Assembly (NCBI RefSeq): GCF_002549775.1
Contig: NZ_NMTR01000021.1
Coordinates: 921,400 to 985,399, forward strand
Direction: 5' to 3'
Length of the DNA: 64,000 bases
DNA from: Faecalibacterium langellae
GTDB lineage: Bacteria > Bacillota > Clostridia > Oscillospirales > Ruminococcaceae
The notes beneath the pieces are model-generated. The model was not told the origin of the DNA, ran no database searches, and saw nothing but the letters and a program-made list of their open reading frames with translations. Position 1 is the first letter of the stretch. Each line of letters opens with the position of its first letter. Below, in pieces: positions 22,122 to 31,168 of this stretch. Both the position numbers and the translations under genes were made by a program.

Positions 22122-22554
22122 GCCTTGCCGTTTTGGAGCGCGTCTTATCGTTAATTTTTAAACAATCGACGCCGCACTGCCTGGCAGCTGCTTGCTACGC
22201 TATAAGTAAACCACATCGTCAAAATTTTATCAAGTCTTTTTGCAAAGATTTTTGTTTTAGTCGTACCAAACAATTGTCCAAAAAAGCTACAAATTTTGTC
22301 CATATTGCCAGTCGGCCAAAATTTTCACGATAAACTATTGATTCTGCACATTGTTAATGTTATAACTAAGTTACGCAGGTCTGCTGCTGGTCCCCGGCCT
22401 TCCCCGGCTGTGTTCAGGATAGCATCCGGCTGTGTCAGCCTTGTGTTGGAAATGCCAACAGATGGTAAACATCCTGCAAAGATTTGTCCGAACAGGAAGG
22501 GTAAATGATAAATTTACAATTCCTTTATGTTATTATAGGAGAGGATGGTTTATA
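22122..22554 (+). other. coaD-but divergent intergenic region
   Basis: About 430 bases with no gene. The left half is markedly AT-rich, with repeated A and T runs between 22140 and 22330. The centre holds the promoter with the Rex-like site (22338-22368). The right half is a leader of roughly 180 nt before the CoA-transferase start, with a weaker TTGTCC/GATAAA pair near 22485-22515 as an alternative promoter. I recognise no riboswitch in the leader. Confidence 0.6.
22338..22366 (+). promoter_or_regulatory. Probable but promoter overlapped by a Rex-like operator
   Basis: -35 TTGATT (22338-22343), 17-bp spacer, -10 TATAAC (22361-22366). The segment 22351-22368 reads TTGTTAATGTTATAACTA: its left half matches the clostridial Rex half-site TTGTTAA exactly, while its right half is imperfect. 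A repressor here would cover spacer and -10. Confidence 0.5.
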
Positions 22555-23901
22555 ATGGATTTTACGGAACTGTATGCTCAGAAGAAGATGACCGCCGCGC
22601 AGGCTGCCGCTCTGGTCAAAAGCGGTGACTGGGTGGACTACGGCTGGGCTGTGAATACCCCCGTTGCCGTGGACGCCGAGCTTGCAAAGCGCCTGCCGGA
22701 GCTGGAGAACGTCAACTTCCGCGGCGGCATCCTGATGTGGGTGCCCGCGATCTTCCAGATCGACGACCCCGCTGCCCACATGACCTGGAACAGCTGGCAC
22801 ATGGGCGGCATTGAGCGCAAGGCCATTGCACAGGGCTTCTCCTTCTACAGCCCCATCCGCTACTCTGAGCTGCCTCGCTACTACCGCGAGAGCCCGGATC
22901 CGCTGGATGTGGCAGTGTTCCAGGTGACCCCCATGGACGAGCACGGCTACTTCAACTTCGGCCCCAGCGCCTCGCACCTGGGTGCCGTGTGCGAGAAGGC
23001 CAAGAAGATTATCGTGGAAGTCAACAAGAACATGCCCCGCTGCCTCGGCGGCATGGAGAACTGCATCCACATCTCCCAGGTCACCGGCATCGTGGAGGGC
23101 GACAACCCGCCCATCGGCCAGATGGCCGCACCCGGTGCTGCCACTGAGGTCGATCTGAAGGTGGCAAACCTGATCGTTCCGCAGATCCCCAACGGTGCCT
23201 GCCTGCAGCTGGGCATCGGCGGTATGCCCAACGCCATCGGCAGCCTGATCGCCCAGAGCGACCTGAAAGACCTGGGCGTGCACACCGAGATGTACGTGGA
23301 CGCCTTCGTGGACATCGCCAAAGCCGGCAAGATCACCGGTGCCCGCAAGCAGCTGGACAAGGGCCGCCAGGTCTACGCCTTCGGTGCCGGCACCCAGAAG
23401 ATGTACGACTATCTGAACGATAACCCGGAGTGCATGTCCGCCCCCGTGGACTACACCAACGATATCCGCAGCATCTCCGCACTGGACAACTTCATCTCCA
23501 TCAACAATGCCGTGGACATCGACCTGTTCGGCCAGGTGAACGCCGAGACTGCCGGCATCAAGCAGATCTCCGGTGCAGGCGGCCAGCTGGACTTCGTGCT
23601 GGGTGCCTACCTTTCCAAGGGCGGCAAGAGCTTCATCTGCCTGTCTTCTACCTTCTTTAATAAGAAGACCGGCCAGCTGGAGAGCCGCATCCGTCCCACC
23701 CTGGAGAATGGCAGCGTCGTCACCGACACCCGTGCCAACATCCACTATCTGTGCACCGAGTACGGCTGCGTGAACCTGAAGGGCCTGACCACCTGGGAAA
23801 AGGCCGAAGCCCTCATCAATGTGGCACATCCCGACTTCCGTGAGGACCTGATCAAGGAAGCCGAAAAGATGCATATCTGGCGCAGGAGCAACAAAGTTTA
23901 A
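22555..23901 (+). CDS. but: Butyryl-CoA:acetate CoA-transferase
   Basis: This transfers CoA from butyryl-CoA to acetate, releasing butyrate and acetyl-CoA, the terminal step in Faecalibacterium and Roseburia. The 448-residue length fits. The oxyanion loop [10 protein letters not shown] and the catalytic glutamate, Glu245 in HTEM, are visible, followed by [13 protein letters not shown] and [13 protein letters not shown]. The ATG at 22555 is preceded by AGGAGAGG. Identification as the butyryl rather than the 4-hydroxybutyryl enzyme is inferred from the adjacent operon. It is transcribed away from coaD and the butyrate operon. Confidence 0.93.
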   Translation: MDFTELYAQKKMTAAQAAALVKSGDWVDYGWAVNTPVAVDAELAKRLPELENVNFRGGILMWVPAIFQIDDPAAHMTWNSWHMGGIERKAIAQGFSFYSPIRYSELPRYYRESPDPLDVAVFQVTPMDEHGYFNFGPSASHLGAVCEKAKKIIVEVNKNMPRCLGGMENCIHISQVTGIVEGDNPPIGQMAAPGAATEVDLKVANLIVPQIPNGACLQLGIGGMPNAIGSLIAQSDLKDLGVHTEMYVDAFVDIAKAGKITGARKQLDKGRQVYAFGAGTQKMYDYLNDNPECMSAPVDYTNDIRSISALDNFISINNAVDIDLFGQVNAETAGIKQISGAGGQLDFVLGAYLSKGGKSFICLSSTFFNKKTGQLESRIRPTLENGSVVTDTRANIHYLCTEYGCVNLKGLTTWEKAEALINVAHPDFREDLIKEAEKMHIWRRSNKV

Positions 23902-23949
23902 TCAGTGTCGCGGGGATTCCTGCTTCCCGCGGCAGGAATGGAGTTTGTC

Positions 23950-25209
23950 ATGATGGACAAAAAACCGCACATCAAACCCTATCTGTACGCGATGCTGGCC
24001 GGGTTCGGAGCGATCTCCCTGAGCATCATCTTTTTCTTCCTGATCTACCGCTTTGACGGCTTCGGCGACGCTATCTCGACGCTGACAAGCATCCTGATGC
24101 CCTTCATCTACGGTGCCGTCATCGCATACCTGCTCAAGCCGGTGTGCAACACCATTGAAGGCTTTCTGCGCCGGTTCATCCCGGAAAAGATGAAAGGGCT
24201 CATCAACGTTCTGTCCGTAGCACTCACCATCCTGTTTGGTCTGCTGCTGATCTACGCGCTGGTCATGATGATCGTGCCGCAGCTCATTACCAGCGTGACC
24301 TCCCTGTACTACACTGCGCAGCGCAACTTTGCAAAGTTCGTGCAGTGGGCAAACCATGTGGAGTTTATTGAAAACAACGAAACCATCATGAGCCTGCTGA
24401 ACTCCGCCTACAATACCATGACCACCAATCTGGACACATGGATCAAGAACACCCTGCTGCCCTCCATGCAGAACATTGTGAGCGGCGCAGCCATTGGTGT
24501 GCTGAACGTAGTGACGGTGGCCAAGAACCTGATCATCGGCATCATCGTGGCGGTGTATATGCTGGCCAGCCGCAAGCGGTTCGTGCAGCAGGGCAAGCTG
24601 GTGCTGCACAGCATCGTCCGCCCCCGCTGGGCGCAGCTGATCACCGAGGAAGTGAAGTACGCTGACCGGATGTTCGGCGGCTTTATCAACGGTAAGATCA
24701 TGGATTCCGCCATCATCGGCGTGCTGTGCTACATTGGCTGCTCGATCTTCAAGTTCCCCAGTGCACTGCTGGTGTCGGTCATCATTGGTGTGACCAACGT
24801 CATCCCCTTCTTCGGCCCGTTCATCGGTGCCATCCCGGCCACATTGCTCATCCTCATCCAGGACCCCATCAAAGCGCTGTGGTTCGTGCTGTTCGTGCTG
24901 GTTTTGCAGCAATTGGACGGCAACATCATCGGCCCCAAAATCCTGGGCAACACCACCGGCCTTTCCAGCTTCTGGGTACTGTTCGCCATCCTGCTGTTCG
25001 GCGGCCTGTGGGGCTTTGTGGGCATGATCGTGGGCGTGCCGCTGTTCGCCGTCATCTACGATGTGATCAAAAAGCTGGTCATCCACGGCCTGCGCCGCAA
25101 CGATGAGCTGGACCTGCTCAGCACCTATCATGACAAGTTTGGCGACCCGGACGACGATGTTCCGGCCGCAGCACCCGCTGCCCCGGAACCGCCCGCTGAG
25201 AAACCGTAA
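23950..25209 (+). CDS. AI-2E/PerM family transporter
   Basis: This 419-residue polytopic membrane protein belongs to the PF01594 family. Hydrophobic segments lie at about residues 13-35, 40-65, 78-105, 155-185 and a cluster from 245 to 360, and the family's glycine/proline-rich stretch NVIPFFGPFIGAIPA is present. Family members have been linked to autoinducer-2 export or Na+/H+ exchange, but substrates are mostly unknown. The start is set at the ATG at 23950 behind GGAATGGAG. The C-terminus ends in a Pro/Ala-rich cytoplasmic tail. A terminator follows. Confidence 0.88.
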   Translation: MMDKKPHIKPYLYAMLAGFGAISLSIIFFFLIYRFDGFGDAISTLTSILMPFIYGAVIAYLLKPVCNTIEGFLRRFIPEKMKGLINVLSVALTILFGLLLIYALVMMIVPQLITSVTSLYYTAQRNFAKFVQWANHVEFIENNETIMSLLNSAYNTMTTNLDTWIKNTLLPSMQNIVSGAAIGVLNVVTVAKNLIIGIIVAVYMLASRKRFVQQGKLVLHSIVRPRWAQLITEEVKYADRMFGGFINGKIMDSAIIGVLCYIGCSIFKFPSALLVSVIIGVTNVIPFFGPFIGAIPATLLILIQDPIKALWFVLFVLVLQQLDGNIIGPKILGNTTGLSSFWVLFAILLFGGLWGFVGMIVGVPLFAVIYDVIKKLVIHGLRRNDELDLLSTYHDKFGDPDDDVPAAAPAAPEPPAEKP

Positions 25210-25222
25210 CCGTATCTTCCCT

Positions 25223-25254
25223 GCCCCGTGCCCAAAAAGGCGCGGGGCTTTTCT
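25223..25254 (+). terminator. Terminator of the AI-2E family gene
   Basis: GCCCCGTGCC pairs with GGCGCGGGGC across a 6-nt loop, followed by TTTTCT. Confidence 0.85.
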
Positions 25255-25280
25255 ATTGTGTATCGCATTCGCGGCGTACA

Positions 25281-25312
25281 AAGGCCCCGCACTCTTTCGA
25301 GCGCGGGGCCTT
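25281..25312 (-). terminator. Terminator of the radical SAM gene
   Basis: An AAGGCCCCGC/GCGGGGCCTT stem with a loop of about 12 nt is followed on the minus strand by TGTA and a short T-run. It could also back up termination from the plus side. Confidence 0.75.
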
Positions 25313-25339
25313 TGCCTTGTCTATATGATGCCTTGCTGA

Positions 25340-26773
25340 TTACTTTTCAATGGGCTGCGAGGGCTTCCAGTCCTTATAGTTCTCGTAGCGGCTCTCACGG
25401 ATCTTGGTGTGGGACCAGATCTCGTCGGCGGTGGGCTGCCAGTTGGCGGCGTAGCTCTTGCACTTCTCGCACAGGTGCTCCACCGTCTCGGGGGACTGCA
25501 GGTCGGTGCTGTGGGCACCGGTCTCGTGCACCATCTTCTGCAGCAGCTCGGGGTTCTCCAGCATCGGGCAGGGACGCAGGTGGTTCTTGTTGAAGGGCTG
25601 GCCGTTGTGGTAAGCCATGAACAGCGGGCTGTGCAGGATCTCCAGAATGCTCTGGTCGTGGATGTTGGCATTGGAGTAGTGGATGAACACGCAGGGCTCT
25701 GCGTCACCGGCCGAGTTGATGTGGAAGTAGTTGCGGCCGCCGGCAATGCAGCCGCCCACGAACTCGCCGTCGTTCTGGAAGTCCATGGGGTAGAACGGGA
25801 TATCACACTCAGAGGAACGCAGGTAGCGGATGCGCTTGATCATGTACTGGCGCTGCTCCGGGGTGGGCATCAGCTCCGGCGCCGCATCGTTGCCCACCGG
25901 CATGTAGTGGAAGTAGAAGCCAAAGTGAGCCCCCTTCTCGCACAGGAAACGCATGAACTCGTCGTTGGTGACGGCCTCGATGTTGTCGCGGGTGTAGCAG
26001 ATGGAGGTGCCGAACACGATGCCGTGCTCCTTGAGCAGGTCCATGGCGTGCATGACAGCGGCATAGTGGCCGTCGCCGCGGCGGGCGTCGTTGGTCTCCG
26101 GGGTGCCCTCGATGGACAGCATAAAGGCGATGTTGCCCAGACGCACCACCTCTTTGCAGAAGGGCTCGTCGATGAGGGTGGAGTTGGTGTAGATGGCAAA
26201 CTGCACATCGTTGTGCTTCTCGGCCAGCTTGAGGATATCGGCCTTGCGCACCAGCGGCTCGCCGCCGGTCAGCATGTACAGATACACGCCCAGCTCCTTG
26301 CCCTGGGTGATGATCTTGTCCATATCATCAAAGCTGAGGTTGTTCTTATGGCCGTACTCACCGGCCCAGCAGCCCACGCAGTGCATGTTGCAGGCGCTGG
26401 TGGGGTCGAACAGGATCAGCCAGGGGATGTTGCACTGGTACTTGATGCGGTTCTCGCGGATCATCTTGGTGCCGCGGAAGAAGGCCTCGTAGCCCAGGTT
26501 CAGCGCCATGGTGCGGGCCACGTTGGGGTCGGTCTGGTCCAGCACGCAGTTGATCAGTTTGGACCACTTGCTGTCCGGGTCGGTCAGGGTCTGCTTTGCG
26601 TGCTCGTAGGTCTCATCGCTGAAGGCCCCGCCGTAGAACTGCTTTGCCACGTCCACCAGCTGGCCCATGGTCTTCTGACGATCTTTATCGGCATGAGAAA
26701 GCACCACGTCCACCATCTTGCCGACGGCGGCGCGCTGCATTTTATGTGTCAGATTCTCAATCGAAGTATTCAT
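25340..26773 (-). CDS. Radical SAM protein of unknown substrate
   Basis: A 477-residue radical SAM enzyme. The cluster motif CNMHCVGCW (CX3CX2C) is near residue 133, followed by the SAM-binding MLTGGEPL segment. A cysteine-rich C-terminal part (GGCIAGGRNYFHINSAGDAEPC, then CPMLENPE and a CEKC pair) resembles a SPASM-like auxiliary-cluster region, so it may modify a peptide or another macromolecule. About 110 residues precede the radical SAM core and have no family I can name. ATG follows TTGGAGGA. The gene lies downstream of a TetR regulator. No small precursor peptide gene is evident nearby. Confidence 0.85.
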   Translation of the reverse strand: MNTSIENLTHKMQRAAVGKMVDVVLSHADKDRQKTMGQLVDVAKQFYGGAFSDETYEHAKQTLTDPDSKWSKLINCVLDQTDPNVARTMALNLGYEAFFRGTKMIRENRIKYQCNIPWLILFDPTSACNMHCVGCWAGEYGHKNNLSFDDMDKIITQGKELGVYLYMLTGGEPLVRKADILKLAEKHNDVQFAIYTNSTLIDEPFCKEVVRLGNIAFMLSIEGTPETNDARRGDGHYAAVMHAMDLLKEHGIVFGTSICYTRDNIEAVTNDEFMRFLCEKGAHFGFYFHYMPVGNDAAPELMPTPEQRQYMIKRIRYLRSSECDIPFYPMDFQNDGEFVGGCIAGGRNYFHINSAGDAEPCVFIHYSNANIHDQSILEILHSPLFMAYHNGQPFNKNHLRPCPMLENPELLQKMVHETGAHSTDLQSPETVEHLCEKCKSYAANWQPTADEIWSHTKIRESRYENYKDWKPSQPIEK

Positions 26774-26864
26774 TATCCTTTTCCTCCAAGCGATATGTTC
26801 GGAAATCCTTTTTTATTGCTGACATCATACCATTTTTAAGGCAAACCTGCCATAAACAGAAAAA

Positions 26865-26893
26865 GCACCGTGATGGAAAACCCATCACGGCGC
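26865..26893 (-). terminator. Terminator of the TetR gene
   Basis: A 12-bp stem (GCGCCGTGATGG against CCATCACGGTGC on the minus strand) is followed by TTTTT. It separates the regulator from the radical SAM gene downstream. Confidence 0.85.
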
Positions 26894-26928
26894 AGATTAT
26901 GATAAAATTTTGCCGCGCAGGCCTTCGT

Positions 26929-27510
26929 TCAGTTCTCCTGCACCATGTGTATTTTGTTGCTGGCCAGACGGCACAGCGCCCGGCGCATATCGCCCTGCAG
27001 CATCCGCCCCATACGTTCCACGATCACCGCCGGGTCGGTCTTCATGTCCCGGCGCACCCATTCCAGCACCACGCCCACCAGCGCGTATTTGTAGAAATCC
27101 ACCACGAACTGCTTGTCATCGTCCTGCACGGTGATATCGCGGCACTCGCGGTCGGCAAAGTCCTTCAGCATCGGGTCCAACATTTTATAAAGGTACTGTT
27201 CCACCTGCTCCCGCCCCACTGAGCGGTATACGTTCAGCACCAGCACCTTGTTCTCCTGGATCTGGTGCAAAATGTCCAGAAAAGCTTCCGTCCAGGTCTC
27301 AAAGCTCTGGCGGCCTTCCAGCGCCTTCGCGGCATCCTCCACGAGAATCCAGTCCACCAGGTCGTAGATATCCTTGAAATGGTAGTAGAAGGTCATGCGG
27401 TTCACGCCGCAGTCCTCGGTGATATCATTGATCGTGATCTTGTTCAGGGGCTTTTCCAGCAGCAGCTTTTTCAGCGATGCCTCCAGTGCCCGTTTGGTTG
27501 TCTGTGACAC
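26929..27510 (-). CDS. TetR/AcrR family transcriptional regulator
   Basis: This 193-residue regulator has an N-terminal DNA-binding domain (TKRALEASLKKLL, then the helix-turn-helix NKITINDITEDCGVNRMTFYYHF) and a C-terminal ligand domain of the TetR_C_8 kind. I place the start at the GTG at 27510, 9 nt after GGAAAGG; the ATG at 27519 directly abuts that site. A 5-7-5 inverted repeat AAGAT/ATCTT at 27570-27586 lies next to its own -10 and may be its operator. Likely targets are itself and the adjacent radical SAM gene. Confidence 0.88.
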   Translation of the reverse strand: MSQTTKRALEASLKKLLLEKPLNKITINDITEDCGVNRMTFYYHFKDIYDLVDWILVEDAAKALEGRQSFETWTEAFLDILHQIQENKVLVLNVYRSVGREQVEQYLYKMLDPMLKDFADRECRDITVQDDDKQFVVDFYKYALVGVVLEWVRRDMKTDPAVIVERMGRMLQGDMRRALCRLASNKIHMVQEN

Positions 27511-27585
27511 AAAAACCATCCTTTCCCGGCAGAGTGTCTCCCTGCCGTGTGCGGTTGAATCCCGTGAGAAGATTGTCCATATCTT

Positions 27586-27615
27586 ATTTTACCGCAAAAG
27601 TGCACAGTATTTCAA
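27586..27615 (-). promoter_or_regulatory. TetR gene promoter
   Basis: Minus strand: -35 TTGAAA (27610-27615), 18-bp spacer, -10 TAAAAT (27586-27591). The inverted repeat AAGAT-N7-ATCTT at 27570-27586 touches the -10 and covers the expected start. Confidence 0.6.
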
Positions 27616-27829
27616 GTGTCCTTTTGGGCTGTTTTTTGAATTCTTTGTAAGATTTTCCACCCTGCATCGCAAAACGTCGGGTTCCTCCGTGAAGTGTGCC
27701 ATACGGCATCGGTATGGCTGCCATGCTGTTTTCCGCCGCCGCAAAGGGCACTTCAGCCAAATAAAGCCTTTCCTTCCGGCCCCGGAATCGTCAATTCCAC
27801 GAGCCTGAGCAAAAATGCAGCAAAGGCCC

Positions 27830-27858
27830 TTGATTTTACCCCTCCATGCGCTTAGAAT
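27830..27858 (+). promoter_or_regulatory. proCBA promoter
   Basis: -35 TTGATT (27830-27835), 17-bp spacer, -10 TAGAAT (27853-27858), about 40 nt before the proC start. Confidence 0.7.
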
Positions 27859-27905
27859 GGGAGCAAGCAGACGTGAAATGCCTGCCATAAGGGAGGGTAT
27901 GATTT

Positions 27906-28712
27906 ATGATGGATACCATTGGTTTTCTGGGCTGCGGCAACATGGGCGGTGCCATCGCCCGCGCCGTGTGCAAGGCCGTTGACCCGAAGAAGGTCTTTCT
28001 GGCAAACCGTACCGCGGCCAAGGCGCAGGCCCTTGCCAAGGAGCTGGGCTGCAAAACAGCCACCAACGCCGAAGTGGCCGGGGGGTGCGATCTGATTTTT
28101 CTGGCCGTAAAGCCCCAGATGATGGAAGCGCTGCTCCAGCCGCTCAAGTTCACGCTGGACGAGCGCCCGGAGCGCTTCGTGCTGTGCAGCATGGCGGCAG
28201 GCCTTTCCATCGCCCGCATCCAGGAGATGGCCGGTGAAGATTTCCCGGTCATCCGCATCATGCCCAACACTCCGGCTTCGGTGGGCGAAGGCATGATCCA
28301 GTATTGCTCCGCCAACGTCACCGCCGAGGAAGAACAGGAATTTTTGAAGATCATGGCCCCGGCAGGCCGTCTGGACGCTGTGCCGGAAAGCCTCATCGAC
28401 GCGGCCAGCTGCGTTTCCGGCTGCGGCCCGGCATGGGTGTATCAGTTCATTGAGGCACTGGCCGACGGCGGCGTGGCCTGCGGCCTGCCCCGTGCCAAAG
28501 CACAGGAATATGCCGCCCAGATGGTGCTGGGCAGCGCAAAGCTGGTGCTGGAAAGCGGCAAACACCCCGGCGAGCTCAAGGACGCCGTGTGCAGCCCCGG
28601 CGGCAGCACCATTCAGGGCGTCCGCGTGCTGGAGGAGCACGGCCTGCGGGGTGCCGTGATGGACGCAGTGATCGCGTCGTACAATAAAACGAAGGAAATG
28701 GGAAAGGGTTAA
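27906..28712 (+). CDS. proC: Pyrroline-5-carboxylate reductase
   Basis: ProC performs the last step of proline synthesis, reducing pyrroline-5-carboxylate with NAD(P)H; 268 residues. The N-terminal Rossmann motif GFLGCGNMGGAIAR and the C-terminal family signature (SPGGSTIQGVRVLEEHGLRG) are clear, with MPNTPASVGEG in between. The start is ATGATG behind GGGAGGG; either ATG is possible. It heads a tight proC-proB-proA operon, which would make proline from glutamate. Confidence 0.97.
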   Translation: MMDTIGFLGCGNMGGAIARAVCKAVDPKKVFLANRTAAKAQALAKELGCKTATNAEVAGGCDLIFLAVKPQMMEALLQPLKFTLDERPERFVLCSMAAGLSIARIQEMAGEDFPVIRIMPNTPASVGEGMIQYCSANVTAEEEQEFLKIMAPAGRLDAVPESLIDAASCVSGCGPAWVYQFIEALADGGVACGLPRAKAQEYAAQMVLGSAKLVLESGKHPGELKDAVCSPGGSTIQGVRVLEEHGLRGAVMDAVIASYNKTKEMGKG

Positions 28713-28719
28713 CGGAAAC

Positions 28720-29496
28720 ATGCGCATCGTTGTGAAAGTAGGCACTTCTACCCTGGCATACGCCACCGGGCGGCTGAACATCCGCCACACCGAACAGCTG
28801 GTCAAAGTGCTCAGCGACCTGAAAAACGAGGGCCACGAGGTCATTCTGGTATCCTCCGGTGCCATCGGCATGGGCGTGGGCAAGCTGTCGCTGCCTGCCC
28901 GCCCCAAGGACACCACCACCAAGCAGGCCTGTGCCGCTGTGGGTCAGTGTGAGCTGATGTACACCTACGACCGGCTGTTCAACGCCTACAACCACACTGT
29001 GGCGCAGATCTTGCTCACCGGCGTGGACGTGGAGCACACCGAGCGGCGCGTGAACTTCCAGAACACCCTGTCCCGCCTGCTGGAGCTGGGTGCCCTGCCC
29101 ATCATCAATGAGAACGACACCGTTGCCACCGACGAGATCACCTCCATCGGCGACAACGACACGCTGGCCGCCATCGTGGCCTGCTGCGCCAAGGCAGACC
29201 TTTTGGTGCTGCTGAGCGACATCGACGGCCTGTACACGGCCAATCCTCACACCCACCCGGATGCAAAGCTCATCCCACTGGTGGAGGAGATCACCCCTGA
29301 GGTGATGGCGCTGGCCGATGGGGCCGGTTCGGCCCTCGGCACCGGCGGCATGGCCACCAAACTGCGTGCCGCCCGCATGGTGACCGGCAGCGGCGCAGAC
29401 ATGGTCATCGCCAACGGCGCACACCCGGAGCTTTTGTACGACATCGCTGCAGGCAAGCCCGCAGGCACCCGTTTTGCAGGCCATAAGGAGGTCTGA
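28720..29496 (+). CDS. proB: Glutamate 5-kinase (no PUA domain)
   Basis: ProB phosphorylates glutamate, the first step to proline; 258 residues. The amino-acid kinase fold is evident: VVKVGTSTLAY at the N-terminus, LVSSGAIGMGVGKL, and the substrate-binding INENDTVATDEI and FGDNDTL-like GDNDTLAAIVA segments. GTGGMATKLRAARM is the late ATP-binding part. The C-terminal PUA domain found in the 367-residue Escherichia coli enzyme is absent, as in several Firmicutes. It lies between proC (7-nt gap) and proA (3-nt gap). Confidence 0.96.
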   Translation: MRIVVKVGTSTLAYATGRLNIRHTEQLVKVLSDLKNEGHEVILVSSGAIGMGVGKLSLPARPKDTTTKQACAAVGQCELMYTYDRLFNAYNHTVAQILLTGVDVEHTERRVNFQNTLSRLLELGALPIINENDTVATDEITSIGDNDTLAAIVACCAKADLLVLLSDIDGLYTANPHTHPDAKLIPLVEEITPEVMALADGAGSALGTGGMATKLRAARMVTGSGADMVIANGAHPELLYDIAAGKPAGTRFAGHKEV

Positions 29497-29499
29497 CCT

Positions 29500-30762
29500 A
29501 TGACAACACAGCAAATTTTGGAAGCCGCCCGCAGCGCCAAAGGTGCGCTGGCACTTGCTTCCAACGCCGCACGCAACACCGCCCTGCTGGGCATGGCAGA
29601 CGCTTTGTGCGAGGCACAGAATCAGGCCGCTATCCTCGCCGCCAACGCCGAGGATATGGCTGCCGCCAAAGGACACATCAGCGATGTGATGCTGGATCGG
29701 CTGGCCCTGACCAAACAGCGCATCGAGGCCATGGCCCAGGGCATCCGGGAAGTGGCTGCCCTGCCCGACCCGGTGGGCAAGGTGCTGCGCCGGGTGGAGC
29801 GGCCCAACGGCCTGGTCATCGAAAAGACCGCCGTGCCCATGGGCGTCATCGCCATCATCTACGAGAGCCGTCCCAACGTGACCAGCGACGCCGCAGCCCT
29901 CGCCATCAAGAGCGGCAACGCCTGCATCCTGCGCTGCGGCAAGGAAGCCTGGCGCAGTGCCCACGCCATCGTCACCGCTCTGCGACAGGGCCTGCGCAAG
30001 GCCGGTCTGCCCGAAACAGCGGTGTGCCTGATCGAGGACACCACCCACGCTTCGGCCAACGCCTTGATGACCGCTGTGGGCTATGTGGACCTGCTGATCC
30101 CCCGCGGCGGTGCCGGGCTCATCCGCGCCTGTGTGGAGAACGCCAAAGTCCCCTGCATCCAGACCGGCACCGGCATCTGCCATGTGTACGTGGACGACAC
30201 TGCCGATCTGAACAAGGCGCTGGACATCATCGAGAACGCCAAGGCCAGCCGCCCCAGTGTGTGCAACGCCGAGGAAGTGTGTCTGGTGCATTCTGCCATC
30301 GCGGCGGAGTTTTTGCCGCGTCTCGCGCAGCGTCTCGGCCCGGACCGCGCGGCCCGGGGCCTGCACCCGGTGGAACTGCGGCTGGATGCGCGCGCTGCGG
30401 CCCTCATCCCGGGCACCCCGGCCGGGCCGAAGGACTTCGACACCGAGTTTCTGGATTACATCCTGGCCATCAAGGTGGTGGACAGTGTAGAAGATGCCAT
30501 CGGCCACATCGCCGAGCACTCCACCGGTCACAGCGAAGCCATCCTGACCCGGACGCCTGCCCACGCCGATCTGTTCACGACAGCTGTGGACAGCGCCGCC
30601 GTCTATGTCAACTGCTCCACCCGTTTCACCGATGGCGGCGAGTTCGGCCTGGGCTGCGAAATGGGCATCTCCACCCAGAAGCTGCACGCCCGGGGCCCCA
30701 TGGGGCTGGAAGAACTGTGCAGCTACAAGTACGTCATCCACGGCAACGGACAGATTCGCTGA
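29500..30762 (+). CDS. proA: Gamma-glutamyl phosphate reductase
   Basis: ProA reduces gamma-glutamyl phosphate to glutamate semialdehyde with NADPH; 420 residues, the normal length. The aldehyde-dehydrogenase fold is recognisable in [20 protein letters not shown], the catalytic cysteine is in [13 protein letters not shown], and [16 protein letters not shown] comes near the end. AAGGAGG, located inside the end of proB, serves as its ribosome-binding site. It is the last gene of proCBA and is followed by a terminator at 30830. Confidence 0.97.
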   Translation: MTTQQILEAARSAKGALALASNAARNTALLGMADALCEAQNQAAILAANAEDMAAAKGHISDVMLDRLALTKQRIEAMAQGIREVAALPDPVGKVLRRVERPNGLVIEKTAVPMGVIAIIYESRPNVTSDAAALAIKSGNACILRCGKEAWRSAHAIVTALRQGLRKAGLPETAVCLIEDTTHASANALMTAVGYVDLLIPRGGAGLIRACVENAKVPCIQTGTGICHVYVDDTADLNKALDIIENAKASRPSVCNAEEVCLVHSAIAAEFLPRLAQRLGPDRAARGLHPVELRLDARAAALIPGTPAGPKDFDTEFLDYILAIKVVDSVEDAIGHIAEHSTGHSEAILTRTPAHADLFTTAVDSAAVYVNCSTRFTDGGEFGLGCEMGISTQKLHARGPMGLEELCSYKYVIHGNGQIR

Positions 30763-30829
30763 CCGGCGCGTGCGTCATTTGTCCATTTGTTCCTTTCTTG
30801 ATACAATTTTTTGAAAAGTTTTTTCTCCT

Positions 30830-30864
30830 GCAGACCGATGCAGCCCGCTTCGGTCTGCTTTTTT
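30830..30864 (+). terminator. proCBA terminator
   Basis: An 8-bp stem (GCAGACCG/CGGTCTGC) with a 13-nt loop is followed by TTTTTTGTTTTT. Confidence 0.85.
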
Positions 30865-31037
30865 GTTTTTCGCGTGCAAGTTGTATTCATCCGAAAAACA
30901 ATTTTTGGATCATGTTTTCACTTTTTTATAAAATCTTGCTCTGTTGCATGGAGGATTGTATCCAACAATTCTGCATTTATCACAAAGTTAAAGTATTACT
31001 TTCCCGGTTTTACACGGTAAAAATGCCAAAAAACCTC

Positions 31038-31075
31038 TTGACAAGCCCTATATCGGTGCGGTAAAACTATATCGG
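31038..31075 (+). promoter_or_regulatory. Candidate mgsA promoter with paired direct repeats
   Basis: -35 TTGACA (31038-31043), 18-bp spacer, -10 TAAAAC (31062-31067). The 9-mer CTATATCGG occurs at 31048-31056 in the spacer and again at 31067-31075 after the -10, 19 bp apart, like tandem regulator half-sites. Confidence 0.5.
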
Positions 31076-31168
31076 AAAATTTGATAACGATTTCACCTGC
31101 TTTTCATTCAATCGTATAAAACCGTCCGCCGCTCACAACACTATACTGAGAACAAAGGAGAGAGCATT

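Larger units (their letters stand above)
27511..27905 (+). other. TetR-proC divergent intergenic region
   Basis: About 395 bases without a gene. It contains the TetR promoter with its nearby inverted repeat and, at the far end, the proC promoter. The middle 200 bases show a short palindrome (GCCATACGGCATCGGTATGGC) near 27698-27720 but no recognised riboswitch or coding frame. Confidence 0.6.
30763..31168 (+). other. proA-mgsA intergenic region
   Basis: About 406 AT-rich bases without a gene. They contain the proA terminator, then roughly 170 bases of AT-rich sequence with A/T tracts, then the candidate promoter of the methylglyoxal synthase-like gene with two direct CTATATCGG repeats. No riboswitch is recognised. 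Confidence 0.6.

Noticed and set aside
22367..22554. Riboswitch in the long leader of the CoA-transferase gene
   Set aside because: Some hairpins can be drawn, but no known aptamer core is recognisable.
25340..26773. Peptide-modification (RiPP) cluster around the radical SAM gene
   Set aside because: No small precursor gene, protease or exporter lies nearby; the AI-2E-type transporter on the other strand has its own terminator.
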